In this document: one piece after another, positions 33,344-42,273 of the stretch | Layout of the letters: the number at the start of each line of letters is the position of its first letter | Position numbering within the stretch: position 1 is the first letter of the stretch | Assembly: GCA_019116455.1 (NCBI GenBank) | Contig: DXBR01000098.1 | Coordinates: forward strand, 15,081-79,080 | Reading direction: 5' to 3' | Source of the DNA: Anaerobutyricum stercoris | GTDB taxonomy: Bacteria > Bacillota > Clostridia > Lachnospirales > Lachnospiraceae | Length of the DNA stretch: 64,000 nt | The notes under the pieces: model-generated | The model's database searches: none | Seen by the model: only the letters and a program-made list of their open reading frames with translations | Told to the model about the DNA's origin: nothing | Translations under genes and position numbers: made by a program

Positions 33344-34733
33344 ATGATTGAAAAATGGATCGCAGAAGCAACGGAATGTGATTTTAAAGTAGCTCTGGAA
33401 GTAAGAAAACCAAAAAGCTGGCTTAAGAGTGTAAGTGCCTTTGCCAACGGCAGAGGAGGTACGCTGATTTTTGGTATTGATAATGATAGAAATGTTATTG
33501 GATTAGCCGATTCTTGTACTCACCGTTTTCGCAGGACACAGTACACCATACTACTACAAAGCCGACGGTGTAACAGAAGCATATATCCGTATCGGCAACG
33601 AAAGTGTAATCGCTCCCAATTATATTTTAAACCAACTTGTTCTAAAGGGTATGAACCGAACTTATGATACACTTGCATCAGAATATGACTTTAAAGACTA
33701 CTCATTTTCTAAGCTGCGGGAAAGATACAAAGTATGGACCGGCAACAGCATGGATGATAAACTATTTGATTCTTTCGATATAAGAGACAACCACGGAAAG
33801 CTGACCAATGCAGGCGCCTTGCTTGCCGACGATTCTCCCATCAGACATTCCAGATTATTCTGTACGCGCTGGAACGGACTGAACAAAGGTGGCGGAGTAA
33901 TCGATGCTCTGGACAGTGCAGAATATTCCGGCAGTTTAATTATCTTGCTCAATGAAGGTATCAGCTTTGTAAAGCGGAATATGAAAACCCTCTGGAAGAA
34001 AACTGCCGATTCCCGGATTGAGATGCCAGACTATTGTGAGCGTAGTATTTTTGAGTCTCTCGTAAACGCTTTAATCCATCGTGATTATTTGATCCTGGGC
34101 AGCGAAGTCCATATTGATATTTACGATGATCGTCTTACCATCTATTCTCCGGGCGGCATGGCAGACGGCACAAGAATACAGGAGCGGGATATATCCACCA
34201 TTTCTTCCACACGACGTAATCCTGTTTTAGCGGATATTTTTGCCCGCCTGGGATACATGGAACGACAAGGCAGCGGATTCAGAAAAATCACAGAGGCTTA
34301 CCACACCGCCCACAACTACCGTGAGGGATTAGAACCTGAATTCTATTCTGATGTTACCTCATTTCAAGTCACCTTATATAATTTAAATTATAGGCAAACA
34401 GCTGAAAAATCAGGTGTTTCGTCCCAAAATCAGGCGATTGATATATCAGAAACAGGCGATTGGCAGAAAAAACAGGCCGTTAAAGGACGGGTCAACGCAC
34501 TAAATGTCAATAAGGCGACAAAAACAAAAGTGATGCTATTATTTAGTGTCGTAGGCTTTGAACAAACATTCGGACGCACAGATATATCACAGATTGTTGG
34601 AATTACGGTTTCTCCCGCAGGAGAATTAATCAAAAAGCTAAAAAAAGCCGGCTTAATTGAACCTGTCAGAGGTCGTGGAAAAGGTAAATACAAATTCACA
34701 GAGCCTCCGGAGCAAAATAAAGAGTTCCACTAA
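33344..34733 (+). pseudogene. AlbA/Schlafen-domain regulator with internal deletion and frameshift
   Basis: The first 55 codons encode an AlbA_2 domain (FKVALEVRKPKSWLKSVSAFANGRGGTLIFGID split over the usual positions, then GLAD). Just after G-L-A-D the frame is lost. Reading resumes in another frame as LTVFAGHSTPYYYKADG and continues unbroken to 34733 through the ATPase-like part (E-S-L-V-N-A-L-I-H-R-D-Y) and a C-terminal winged helix (DISQIVGITVSPAGELIKKL). About 40 residues normally found between these points are missing, so a deletion of roughly 100-130 bp shifted the frame near 33,515-33,535. An internal ATG at 33651 could yield a 360-residue protein without the DNA-binding domain. Confidence 0.8.
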
Positions 34734-34746
34734 AAAGAACTTTTTT
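34723..34746 (+). terminator. terminator after the AlbA-type pseudogene
   Basis: AGTTC (34723-34727) and GAACT (34737-34741) form a short stem followed by T6. It overlaps the last codons of the frame. Confidence 0.5.
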
Positions 34747-34806
34747 GTCCGGCGTCCGCCCGTGCAAACACGGCGGCCATCCTCCGGCGTATCGCACAAT
34801 ACAATA

Positions 34807-34840
34807 CCCGCCGTCAGCACACAGCCGACAGCGGGCATTT
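34807..34840. terminator. terminator-like hairpin at the end of the V-ATPase operon
   Basis: CCCGC-CGTC and GAC-AGCGGG (34807-34835) pair around a short loop, with ATTTTTATTT following on the plus strand. On the minus strand it lies just downstream of the atpD stop but with a weaker U-tract. Confidence 0.55.
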
Positions 34841-34850
34841 TTATTTATTC

Positions 34851-35471
34851 TTATTCCTTCATCTTCATCCGTTTGATAACTTTCAGTCTCGTAAATTCCT
34901 CCCTGTCTTTTTCTTCCAGGGCATTGGTGATGGTATATACCAGAGACGTGTACATGGGGATGGTGATATTTTGCAGCGCGTTGGCGCGCTTCTGGGTCTT
35001 TTTGATATTGCTGGCCAGGCGGTAAGCGGCATTTTCCACCATGGACAGCTTTACGGTCAGGTCTTTCACCCGGCTGAAGGCCTCCCTGGCGATGTCGATG
35101 GACTCGTGGGTCGTACTGAAAGCGTAGGTCGGCTTTCCGGCGTCGGGCGTGTATTTCACATGGGGAATCTCTGTTCCCATGATGCTTCTCACCTGAATGG
35201 TGATGGAGTTTTCGATGGGCACTGTGTAGGCAAGCTGCTCCACGGTGCTGATTCCGTTTTCGATGTTGGCCCGCTGGAGACACTGATACGCATAGGTAAA
35301 TGTACTGTCAATCTCCTCCTGGATGCTCCGGGCCTCGTCGATCAGATCCATCAGCTCCCGGATGAGAATGTTCCTCTTCCGGTCCATCAGGTCATACCCC
35401 TGTCTGGCAAGGGCCAGCGAATTCTTCGCCAGCATCAGATTTCCTTTGGTGGGAAATGTACGTGGGTCCAT
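34851..35471 (-). CDS. atpD: V-type ATP synthase subunit D
   Basis: Subunit D is the central rotor shaft that links the A3B3 head to the membrane ring. The protein (206 aa) starts MDPRTFPTKGNLMLAKNSL, the conserved N-terminus, and forms the expected long antiparallel coiled coil: helix to about residue 70 and again from 130 (SMVENAAYRLASNIKKTQKR). GGAGGAGG precedes the ATG. It is the last gene of the operon, 77 bp after atpB. The symbol follows V-type naming and differs from F-type atpD. Confidence 0.93.
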   Translation of the reverse strand: MDPRTFPTKGNLMLAKNSLALARQGYDLMDRKRNILIRELMDLIDEARSIQEEIDSTFTYAYQCLQRANIENGISTVEQLAYTVPIENSITIQVRSIMGTEIPHVKYTPDAGKPTYAFSTTHESIDIAREAFSRVKDLTVKLSMVENAAYRLASNIKKTQKRANALQNITIPMYTSLVYTITNALEEKDREEFTRLKVIKRMKMKE

Positions 35472-35548
35472 AAAACACCTCCTCCCTTTTATTTTCCGGA
35501 CTGCATCTTGTGTTCATCTCGCCCGGAATCTTCCGGCTCCAAAAAATA

Positions 35549-36934
35549 TCACTCCTCCAGAGCCGGCTTATAATATTTATCAAGCAGCCTGGTGTCTACC
35601 CGATCCAGCTCCTCCCGCGGCAGCTTGCCGAGGAGCTCCCAGCCGAGATTCAGGGTCTCTTCCATGGTTCGGTTTTCTTCCGGCCCCTGGCCGATATATC
35701 TTTCCTCAAATTCCTTTCCGAATTCCAGATATTTCTTATCAATCGGCGACAATTCATCCTCACCGATGACGGAAGCCAAATTTCTGGCGTCGCCCACCTT
35801 TGCGTAGGCGGAGAAAAGCTGATTGGAAAGATCCTGATGGTCTTCTCTCGTGTAGCCTTCTCCGATACCGTCCTTCATAAGACGGGACAGCGACGGCAGG
35901 ATATTGATAGGAGGGTAAATGGATTGGCCGTTCAGCGGACGATCCAGAACGATCTGCCCCTCGGTGATATATCCGGTCAGGTCGGGAATCGGATGGGTGA
36001 TATCATCGTTGGGCATGGTGAGAATCGGCAGCTGCGTCACAGAGCCTTCCACTCCCCGCACGATACCTGCACGCTCATAGATGGCCGCCAGCTCGCTGTA
36101 AAGATAACCCGGAAAACCTTTCCGGCTCGGGATTTCTCCCTTGGAGGAGGATACCTCACGCATGGCCTCGGCAAAGGAAGTCATATCCGTCAGAATAACA
36201 AGTATATGCATGTGCTGCTCAAAGGCCAGATATTCCGCCACGGTCAGCGCCACCTTCGGAGTGATGAGACGCTCCACCACCGGATCGTTGGCCAGATTCA
36301 GGAACATGGCCACGTGGTCGGCCACGCCGCTCTCCTCAAAGGTATGCCGGAAGAAGTCCGCCACGTCATGCTTGACGCCCATGGCGGCAAAAACGATAGC
36401 AAACTCCTCATCAGAGTCCTCGCCCAAAGACGCCTGTTTTACAATCTGGGCGGCCAGCTGATCATGTGGCAGACCGTTGCCGGAGAAAATCGGCAGCTTC
36501 TGTCCGCGGATCAGCGTTGTCAATCCGTCGATGGCGGAGATTCCGGTGTGAATATAGTTTCTCGGGTACTCACGGCAGACCGGATTTAACGGCAGGCCGT
36601 TGACATCCCGTTTGAGTGTGGATACGATAGGACCCAGATCATCAATGGGCTGCCCGATTCCGTTGAAAGTCCGTCCCAGCATATCCGGTGACAGAGCAAT
36701 TTCCATGGGATGTCCGGTCAGCTTCGTGTGGGTATTCATAAGCGACATACTCTCCGTGCCCTCAAACACCTGGATGACCGCCTTATCTTCATACAGTTCC
36801 ACGATACGTCCTATTTTTCTCTCGGAGCCGTCTATGACGAACTCCACGATCTCATCAAAGAAGGCGTCCTGTACGCCTTCCAGAACAACCAGAGGGCCAT
36901 TAACGCTGCTCAGGCCTAAATATTCAATTGACAT
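35549..36934 (-). CDS. atpB: V-type ATP synthase subunit B
   Basis: Subunit B is the non-catalytic nucleotide-binding subunit of the head. The sequence (461 aa) contains GISAIDGLTTLIRGQKLPIFSG at the place of the P-loop, with no GKT as expected for B, then the conserved TDMTSFAEAMREVS and FPGYLYSELA segments. It is full length. AGGAGG lies upstream and the atpA stop is 15 bp away. A long reading frame on the opposite strand here is an antisense shadow of this conserved protein. Confidence 0.96.
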   Translation of the reverse strand: MSIEYLGLSSVNGPLVVLEGVQDAFFDEIVEFVIDGSERKIGRIVELYEDKAVIQVFEGTESMSLMNTHTKLTGHPMEIALSPDMLGRTFNGIGQPIDDLGPIVSTLKRDVNGLPLNPVCREYPRNYIHTGISAIDGLTTLIRGQKLPIFSGNGLPHDQLAAQIVKQASLGEDSDEEFAIVFAAMGVKHDVADFFRHTFEESGVADHVAMFLNLANDPVVERLITPKVALTVAEYLAFEQHMHILVILTDMTSFAEAMREVSSSKGEIPSRKGFPGYLYSELAAIYERAGIVRGVEGSVTQLPILTMPNDDITHPIPDLTGYITEGQIVLDRPLNGQSIYPPINILPSLSRLMKDGIGEGYTREDHQDLSNQLFSAYAKVGDARNLASVIGEDELSPIDKKYLEFGKEFEERYIGQGPEENRTMEETLNLGWELLGKLPREELDRVDTRLLDKYYKPALEE

Positions 36935-36949
36935 ATTTCCGGTCCCTCC

Positions 36950-38716
36950 TTATGCGTTTTTCTCCAGCACCCTCTGATAAAATGCATCGATATCCCGGCG
37001 GTACTGCGCAAACATTTCCAGTCGGTCGTTCGGCACATCATATTTGATGGCAATGATCTTATCAAATATTTTCTCTTCCTTAAGCACAGACATCGGGTGT
37101 CCCATGGACACAAGGGTGCGGGCAAGTTTATAAAGATACAATATGATATCCATCATCAGGAACTGCTTTTCCATGGATACGCAGGTATCCTCCTGATGAA
37201 AGGCATTCTGCTGTAAAAATCCCAGCCGGATGACACGGGCGATCTCAAGCACCAGCTTCTGGTCATCCGGAAGCACGTCGCTTCCGATGAGCTTGACGAT
37301 CTCGAGAAGACTGCTCTCCTGATTGAGCAGCGCCATGAGGCGGTTGCGGTATTCCACAAACTGCGGGGAAACATTGTCTCTGTACCACGGGCTTAAATCG
37401 CCCAGATACTCGCTGTAACTGGTAAGCCAGTGAATAGCCGGAAAATGTCTCGCGTAGGCAAGGCTCTTATCCAGTCCCCAGAAACATCGGACAAAGCGCT
37501 TTGTATTCTGAGTGACCGGCTCGGAAAAGTCTCCGCCCTGCGGGGAAACCGCGCCGATGATGGTGACGGAACCGTTAGTTCCGTTGAGGTTATGCATCAT
37601 GCCGGCTCTCTCATAAAAGGCTGACAGACGAGAAGCCAGATACGCCGGAAAACCTTCCTCTGCCGGCATCTCTTCCAGACGGCCGGACAACTCACGGAGC
37701 GCTTCCGCCCAGCGGGAAGTGGAATCTGCCATGATGGCCACATCGTAGCCCATATCCCGGTAATATTCAGCCAAAGTCAGTCCGGTGTATATGCTGGCCT
37801 CCCTGGCTGCCACCGGCATATTGGAAGTATTAGCAATGAGTGTCGTCCGGTCCATGAGCGGCTGTCCGCTTCTGGGATCCATCAGTTCACTGAACTCCTC
37901 CAGAACCTGCGTCATCTCATTGCCTCGCTCTCCGCATCCGATATAGATTATGATATCCGCATCCGCCCATTTGGCGATCTGGTGCTGCGTCATGGTCTTA
38001 CCTGTTCCGAAACCTCCCGGAATAGCCGCCGTTCCGCCCTTCGCGATGGGAAACATCGTATCGATGATACGCTGTCCTGTGACCAGAGGCACAGAAACCG
38101 GGAACCGGTGATGGCAGGGTCTCGCCGTCCGGATCGGCCAGTGCTGCGTCATGGTCAGCTTCCTTTCCGTCCCGTCAGAGAGCTTCAGCACCACAAGGGG
38201 CTCATCAATGGTGTAAGTCCCGTCCGGCACTGTCTCCACGACCGTTCCTTCCACATCGGGAGGAACCATACATTTATGAACGATAGCCCGGGTTTCCGGA
38301 ACCTCTGCAATAATATCCCCGCCATGGAGATATTGTCCTTTTTCAACCGTAATATGCGCTTTCCATTTTTTCTGGCGATCCAGAGAGTCTACACTGACTC
38401 CGCGGGTAATAAATGCTCCTGCCGACTCTGCGATCCGCTCCAGCGGCCGTTCGATACCATCAAAAATGTTGTTGAGAATCCCGGGAGCAAGGGTAACGGA
38501 AACGGCGCTGCCGCTTGCTACCACTTCTTCTCCCGGACGCAGGCCCGTAGTCTCTTCGTACACCTGCACGGTGGTTCTGTCCTTATCGAGAGCAATGACC
38601 TCGCCCACCAGCTTCTGTCTGCCGACATAGACCATCTCCGCCATACGAAATCCTGTATTACCTTTCAGATAGACGACAGGGCCGTTAATTCCATAAATCT
38701 TTCCGGTTTTAAGCAA
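36950..38716 (-). CDS. atpA: V-type ATP synthase subunit A (catalytic)
   Basis: Subunit A hydrolyses or makes ATP. The P-loop is GGFGTGKT near residue 230, preceded by FPIAKGGTAAIP; the catalytic E-R-G-N-E follows near 258 and DSTSRWAEALRE near 330. The large A-type insert between the N-terminal barrel and the P-loop is present, separating it from F1 beta. At about 588 aa it has normal length. The start is placed at TTG 38716, 8 nt after AGGAGG; a GTG at 38725 overlaps that site. The start lies inside the end of atpE, so the two are translationally coupled. Confidence 0.96.
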   Translation of the reverse strand: MLKTGKIYGINGPVVYLKGNTGFRMAEMVYVGRQKLVGEVIALDKDRTTVQVYEETTGLRPGEEVVASGSAVSVTLAPGILNNIFDGIERPLERIAESAGAFITRGVSVDSLDRQKKWKAHITVEKGQYLHGGDIIAEVPETRAIVHKCMVPPDVEGTVVETVPDGTYTIDEPLVVLKLSDGTERKLTMTQHWPIRTARPCHHRFPVSVPLVTGQRIIDTMFPIAKGGTAAIPGGFGTGKTMTQHQIAKWADADIIIYIGCGERGNEMTQVLEEFSELMDPRSGQPLMDRTTLIANTSNMPVAAREASIYTGLTLAEYYRDMGYDVAIMADSTSRWAEALRELSGRLEEMPAEEGFPAYLASRLSAFYERAGMMHNLNGTNGSVTIIGAVSPQGGDFSEPVTQNTKRFVRCFWGLDKSLAYARHFPAIHWLTSYSEYLGDLSPWYRDNVSPQFVEYRNRLMALLNQESSLLEIVKLIGSDVLPDDQKLVLEIARVIRLGFLQQNAFHQEDTCVSMEKQFLMMDIILYLYKLARTLVSMGHPMSVLKEEKIFDKIIAIKYDVPNDRLEMFAQYRRDIDAFYQRVLEKNA

Positions 38717-39296
38717 CGCCGTCACCTCCTAAAAACAAAAACTTCTCATACTCATCCCGAAGCTGTGTCCGGAAGGAATGGTCGATGAGAATGTTGCGGC
38801 TTGAAATCACCGCGCGCACCCCGCCGATGAAGTCCTCCTCACTGACTGTCAGCGAAACGCCGGTCAATTCTTCCAGCTCTTCCCGCTTCGCCTCATCGGA
38901 CCCGTTGATATATATGGTAACCAGTTCGTCGCCGGCGTACTTCTCGGCCTGCCTGATGCATTTCACAAGAAATTCATCATATGCCTCCGTCTTCATATAT
39001 TCTGCAACCAGTTGTTTTGCCTCATCAAAAATCTTATCCTTCAGCTCCTGCTGCACCTTGCCGCGCCGACGTCTCTGTTCCAGCTGAAACTTTGCCCTGG
39101 CCTGATTCAACGCCAGCTTCGCCTTAGTTTTCTCCTCCATGATCCGGAGCTTGGACTGATGCATCGATTCCTTCTTATGATCTGCCAGCTCCTTTTCCAG
39201 TCTCTCCCGGTGAGAGTCAATGATGGCATTGCCCTCCGCCCGCGCCTGCTCCATGGACGAGCTCTGCAGGTGCGTGATTTTTTCTTCTAAAGTCAA
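38709..39296 (-). CDS. atpE: V-type ATP synthase subunit E
   Basis: Subunit E pairs with G/H to form the peripheral stalks. The protein (about 195 aa) has an extremely charged helical N-terminal half (EEKITHLQSSSMEQARAEG and following) and a globular C-terminal domain with VYINGSDEAKREE and VRAVISSRNILIDHS. The start is TTG 39296: AAAGGAGGG lies 7 nt upstream and the frame before it reads into unconserved sequence. It overlaps the start of atpA. Confidence 0.88.
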   Translation of the reverse strand: MTLEEKITHLQSSSMEQARAEGNAIIDSHRERLEKELADHKKESMHQSKLRIMEEKTKAKLALNQARAKFQLEQRRRRGKVQQELKDKIFDEAKQLVAEYMKTEAYDEFLVKCIRQAEKYAGDELVTIYINGSDEAKREELEELTGVSLTVSEEDFIGGVRAVISSRNILIDHSFRTQLRDEYEKFLFLGGDGVA

Positions 39297-39385
39297 GAGG
39301 AATCCCTCCTTTATGTCATTAAATGTACAGTGATTGTTACCGGTCACTGCATGAACAGTAACCAGTGATTACCTGTCTGCTCCCA

Positions 39386-39694
39386 TCACAGTTTAAGTCC
39401 GATGGCCTCCGTAATATAGGATGTGATAAAATCTTTCTGCCTGCCGGTTCCATGCCGGTCGGGTATTTCCACCAGAAGCGGCATCTTTCGCTCCAGCCGG
39501 AAAGTATCAATGATATCCGGAAATTCTCTTCCGAACTTCTCCGTCAAAAGCACGATACCGACGCTCTTGTCTTTGAGGACCTTCTCCAGTTCTTCCCTGA
39601 GCTCCTCTCTCTCGTGAACCACCACACCGTCAACTCCTGCCAGGCGCATCCCCGTATAGGTATCCACATTATCACTGATGAGATACATTTTCAT
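39386..39694 (-). CDS. atpF: V-type ATP synthase subunit F
   Basis: Subunit F is a small rotor-stalk protein bound to subunit D. The 102-aa product starts MKMYLISDNVDTYTGMRLAGV, the diagnostic opening, with GIVLLTEKFG in the middle. AAGGAGG precedes ATG 39694. The frame is open 34 codons further upstream, but that part is the repeat-rich spacer described below and shows no conservation. Confidence 0.9.
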   Translation of the reverse strand: MKMYLISDNVDTYTGMRLAGVDGVVVHEREELREELEKVLKDKSVGIVLLTEKFGREFPDIIDTFRLERKMPLLVEIPDRHGTGRQKDFITSYITEAIGLKL

Positions 39695-39707
39695 GGATAT
39701 CGCCTCC

Positions 39708-39887
39708 TTCGCATTCCCACTCCTGTATACGGTAACACCACGGATTGCTCCGCGCACTGCGCTCCCGCAATCCTTCCCACATTCGCATTCCCACACTATC
39801 GTGCTCCATGCTCATGTGGTGGCGGCTCCCAAAGCCATGCTTCTTCACGCTAGCGTGAAAGCCTGACTTTCTGGAGCCTGGTGTTAC
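39708..39887. repeat. structured spacer between V-ATPase subunits K and F
   Basis: This is the only long gap in the operon. It contains nested inverted repeats: GTAACACCA (39732-39740)/TGGTGTTAC (39879-39887), GGATTGC (39742-39748)/GCAATCC (39767-39773), and a perfect palindrome TTCACGCT/AGCGTGAA (39844-39859). There is also a 13-bp direct repeat TTCGCATTCCCAC at 39708-39720 and 39782-39794. In RNA the outer arms would enclose the whole spacer. It may tune expression of the abundant K subunit against the downstream genes, or be a small repeat insertion. Confidence 0.6.
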
Positions 39888-40321
39888 AGGTTTCCAAGAA
39901 TCATGAAGGAGATGATCAGTCCATACAGGCAGACACCCTCTGCCAGACCTACGAAGATCAGCGACTTACCAAGAATACTGGAATCTTCACTTAACGCTCC
40001 CAGTGCGGCGCTGGCCGCGCTGGCCACGGCGATACCGCCGCCGATACAGGACAGACCGGTTACAAGGGCTGCCGCCAGATATCCAAGTCCTGTGGCGATG
40101 CCGGATGCCGACGCCGCGGCTGTCTCGGCTGCTTCCACATTCTGACCGCTGAACATCACCACGATGGCAACGAGCAATGTGCCGAAGAAAAATACGGTGT
40201 TGACGCCCAGTGTCTTTTTATAACGTTTTTTACATTTCTCTCCCAGATAAAAATAACAAAACGGAAGAACAATACTTAAAATTAATGCTGCCATTAAAAG
40301 AATCTTGGTTATTACTGTCAT
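39884..40321 (-). CDS. atpK: V-type ATP synthase subunit K (membrane ring proteolipid)
   Basis: This is the ion-carrying ring subunit. The 145-aa protein has an extra N-terminal membrane helix (residues about 6-27), a polar loop with several Lys and Arg, another hydrophobic stretch (VFFFGTLLVAIVVMF), then the c-type hairpin: GLGYLAAALVTGLSCIGGGIAV and SLIFVGLAEGVCLYGLIIS. The Glu in L-A-E-G is the ion-binding carboxylate. The residue after it is Gly, and no Gln is seen in the partner helix where Na+-type NtpK has ligands, so sodium coupling is not supported from sequence. AGGAGG precedes the ATG. Confidence 0.9.
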   Translation of the reverse strand: MTVITKILLMAALILSIVLPFCYFYLGEKCKKRYKKTLGVNTVFFFGTLLVAIVVMFSGQNVEAAETAAASASGIATGLGYLAAALVTGLSCIGGGIAVASAASAALGALSEDSSILGKSLIFVGLAEGVCLYGLIISFMILGNL

Positions 40322-40332
40322 GATAGGACCTC

Positions 40333-42273
40333 CTACTTTTTATTGGTTTTCTTTTTCGTATATGGAGTAAAGGCATGTCCGCTGCCTTTATAAAAACGGC
40401 TGAACATTTCATAATATTCCAGTCGAAGCACCTGTATACCGACGATGAGCCCCTCAAATCCGCATACAAAAAGGTTGCCGAGTATCACGCCGATCCAGTT
40501 CGGATTTCCACTCTCCGCTCCGGCCAGCTGCAGCACCACTTCCATGATGGCCGCGTGGCTGACTGCAAAGGCTCCGATACGGATAAAGGAAATCGTATTG
40601 GAAAAGTAGCTGAGCAATGTCTCAAACATTTCAAAAAAACCTTCCACCAGAAACATCGCCTTGCTCTCCTCCATCTTTCCGCTCTGCTTCCGTATAAGCC
40701 TGGTCAGCGGCTCCTTAAACAAAATCAGAAGAAGAGGCACGCCAAACATCACCGCCATAACGATACCCGCAGGAAGCGGATTGCCGGTCAGGAACAAAAC
40801 AATAGTAACGACAACCGCCGCATAGAATACAAGTCCCGCCGCGCCATTGGCATCAAACCACGCACTGCCGATATCTCTGTCCCGAAGCGCGTTGATGATG
40901 TGAAGCACCATGGCAACAATGATCAGGAACATTCCAAAAGCCACCGCAACTACAAAGACCGTATTTAGCTTTCCCAGAAACGGCAGAGTCGTCATATTGT
41001 CAATAGGCCGTATCCAAAGGGGTTCCAGTACATTTTCAAACCCAAACACACTTCCGAACACAAAACCAAAAATCGTTGAAAAGAAACCGGCTGTGGAAAT
41101 GATTCCTGCCAGCGGAGCTTTCTTAAAGTGATAAATAAGCGCTCCTCCGATGAGAAGAATCAATCCCTGTCCCACATCTCCGAACATGATACCGAAGATC
41201 AGGGAGTATGTGATTCCCACAAACAGAGTCGGATCAAGCTCATTATGTGCCGGCAGCCCGTACATATGCACAAACATCTCAAATGGTTTGAAAAGCTTCG
41301 GATTCTCCAGCTTTGTCGGAGGCTCTCCAAAATACGCATCATGGTCATCTTCCACAACTACAAAGACCTTATCGTCATCCTGAATCTCTTTTACAAACTT
41401 ATCCACATCGTCTTCTGCCATCCAGCCGCAGAGAATATAATAATCTTCTTTATTATCTTCCATTCGTGCGGCCAGCTTACGGACATCAAAGTTATTGGAG
41501 AGTTCTTCCAGACGATTTTTGGCTGCGACAAGCTGCGGCGCCCTGTCGGCAAGCATTTTCCCTGCCTCCTTATCCAAATCGCTGAGCTCCCCGGCGATCT
41601 TCGCGTCTTCCCGGTCCAGAGAACGATATGCCTGCTCTGGCGTTCCCTCAAACTCATCCTTGAGTTCGATTCTCTCAAAATGGAGAGACCGGAATACAGC
41701 GTCCACTTTCTGCGTTTCCGCCGGCGCAACAAAATACGCTCCGTACACGTAGCTTTCGTCCCGCTGCCCTTCCACAAAAATCGCTCCCAGGTCATCCAAC
41801 AGATATTTCTGCATTTTCTGATAAAATTCAACGGCAATGCGCCCGAAGCGGTAGGTAATATATTTGTAGTGCAGCACCTTATGAAGATTGCAGTCCAGCG
41901 GACGGAACGGAGCGATAACTCGCTGTTTTGCGTGAATCTCCTCGCTGCGCTTCTTTAATTTTTCTTTTTTCTCCTGCAGAGACTGATAATCCTCTCCGGC
42001 CTGCCGCACCACTGCGAACATATCGTCAAGTCCGAGAGAAGTATCCGGCTCCACCTCATCCGCATCCGGCAGATAACCCACAAACTCCGACGCCTTATTT
42101 AAAACATCACGATAAGGATTAATCTCTACAAAAGGCCTCAGATTATCCACGGTCCTGAGTTCTGACAGCGCAGATTCAAGCTGTATCTCATATCTGGACA
42201 GATACAGATCCGTCACCCGGTCTATATCGTTCCGGGGTCCGGATATATTGACAAATTTCATTTTTACAATCAT
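40333..42273 (-). CDS. atpI: V-type ATP synthase subunit I (a-type stator)
   Basis: Subunit I forms the ion half-channels and anchors the stator. The first 340 residues are a soluble, coiled-coil-rich domain; from about residue 350 onward there are seven or eight membrane helices (for example LFVGITYSLIFGIMFGDVGQGL, split over one span). The conserved FGDVGQG and the late TISFIRIGAFAVSHA, with the essential Arg, are present. It is 646 aa. Its ATG overlaps the atpC stop (ATGA), so the two genes are translationally coupled. Confidence 0.94.
   Translation of the reverse strand: MIVKMKFVNISGPRNDIDRVTDLYLSRYEIQLESALSELRTVDNLRPFVEINPYRDVLNKASEFVGYLPDADEVEPDTSLGLDDMFAVVRQAGEDYQSLQEKKEKLKKRSEEIHAKQRVIAPFRPLDCNLHKVLHYKYITYRFGRIAVEFYQKMQKYLLDDLGAIFVEGQRDESYVYGAYFVAPAETQKVDAVFRSLHFERIELKDEFEGTPEQAYRSLDREDAKIAGELSDLDKEAGKMLADRAPQLVAAKNRLEELSNNFDVRKLAARMEDNKEDYYILCGWMAEDDVDKFVKEIQDDDKVFVVVEDDHDAYFGEPPTKLENPKLFKPFEMFVHMYGLPAHNELDPTLFVGITYSLIFGIMFGDVGQGLILLIGGALIYHFKKAPLAGIISTAGFFSTIFGFVFGSVFGFENVLEPLWIRPIDNMTTLPFLGKLNTVFVVAVAFGMFLIIVAMVLHIINALRDRDIGSAWFDANGAAGLVFYAAVVVTIVLFLTGNPLPAGIVMAVMFGVPLLLILFKEPLTRLIRKQSGKMEESKAMFLVEGFFEMFETLLSYFSNTISFIRIGAFAVSHAAIMEVVLQLAGAESGNPNWIGVILGNLFVCGFEGLIVGIQVLRLEYYEMFSRFYKGSGHAFTPYTKKKTNKK

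Noticed and set aside
35510..36589. 359-codon plus-strand frame opposite atpB
   Set aside because: It lies antisense to a strongly conserved ATPase subunit; long antisense frames are expected opposite such genes and no ribosome site or family match is visible.
37982..38788. 268-codon plus-strand frame opposite atpA
   Set aside because: Antisense shadow of the catalytic ATPase subunit with no ribosome site.
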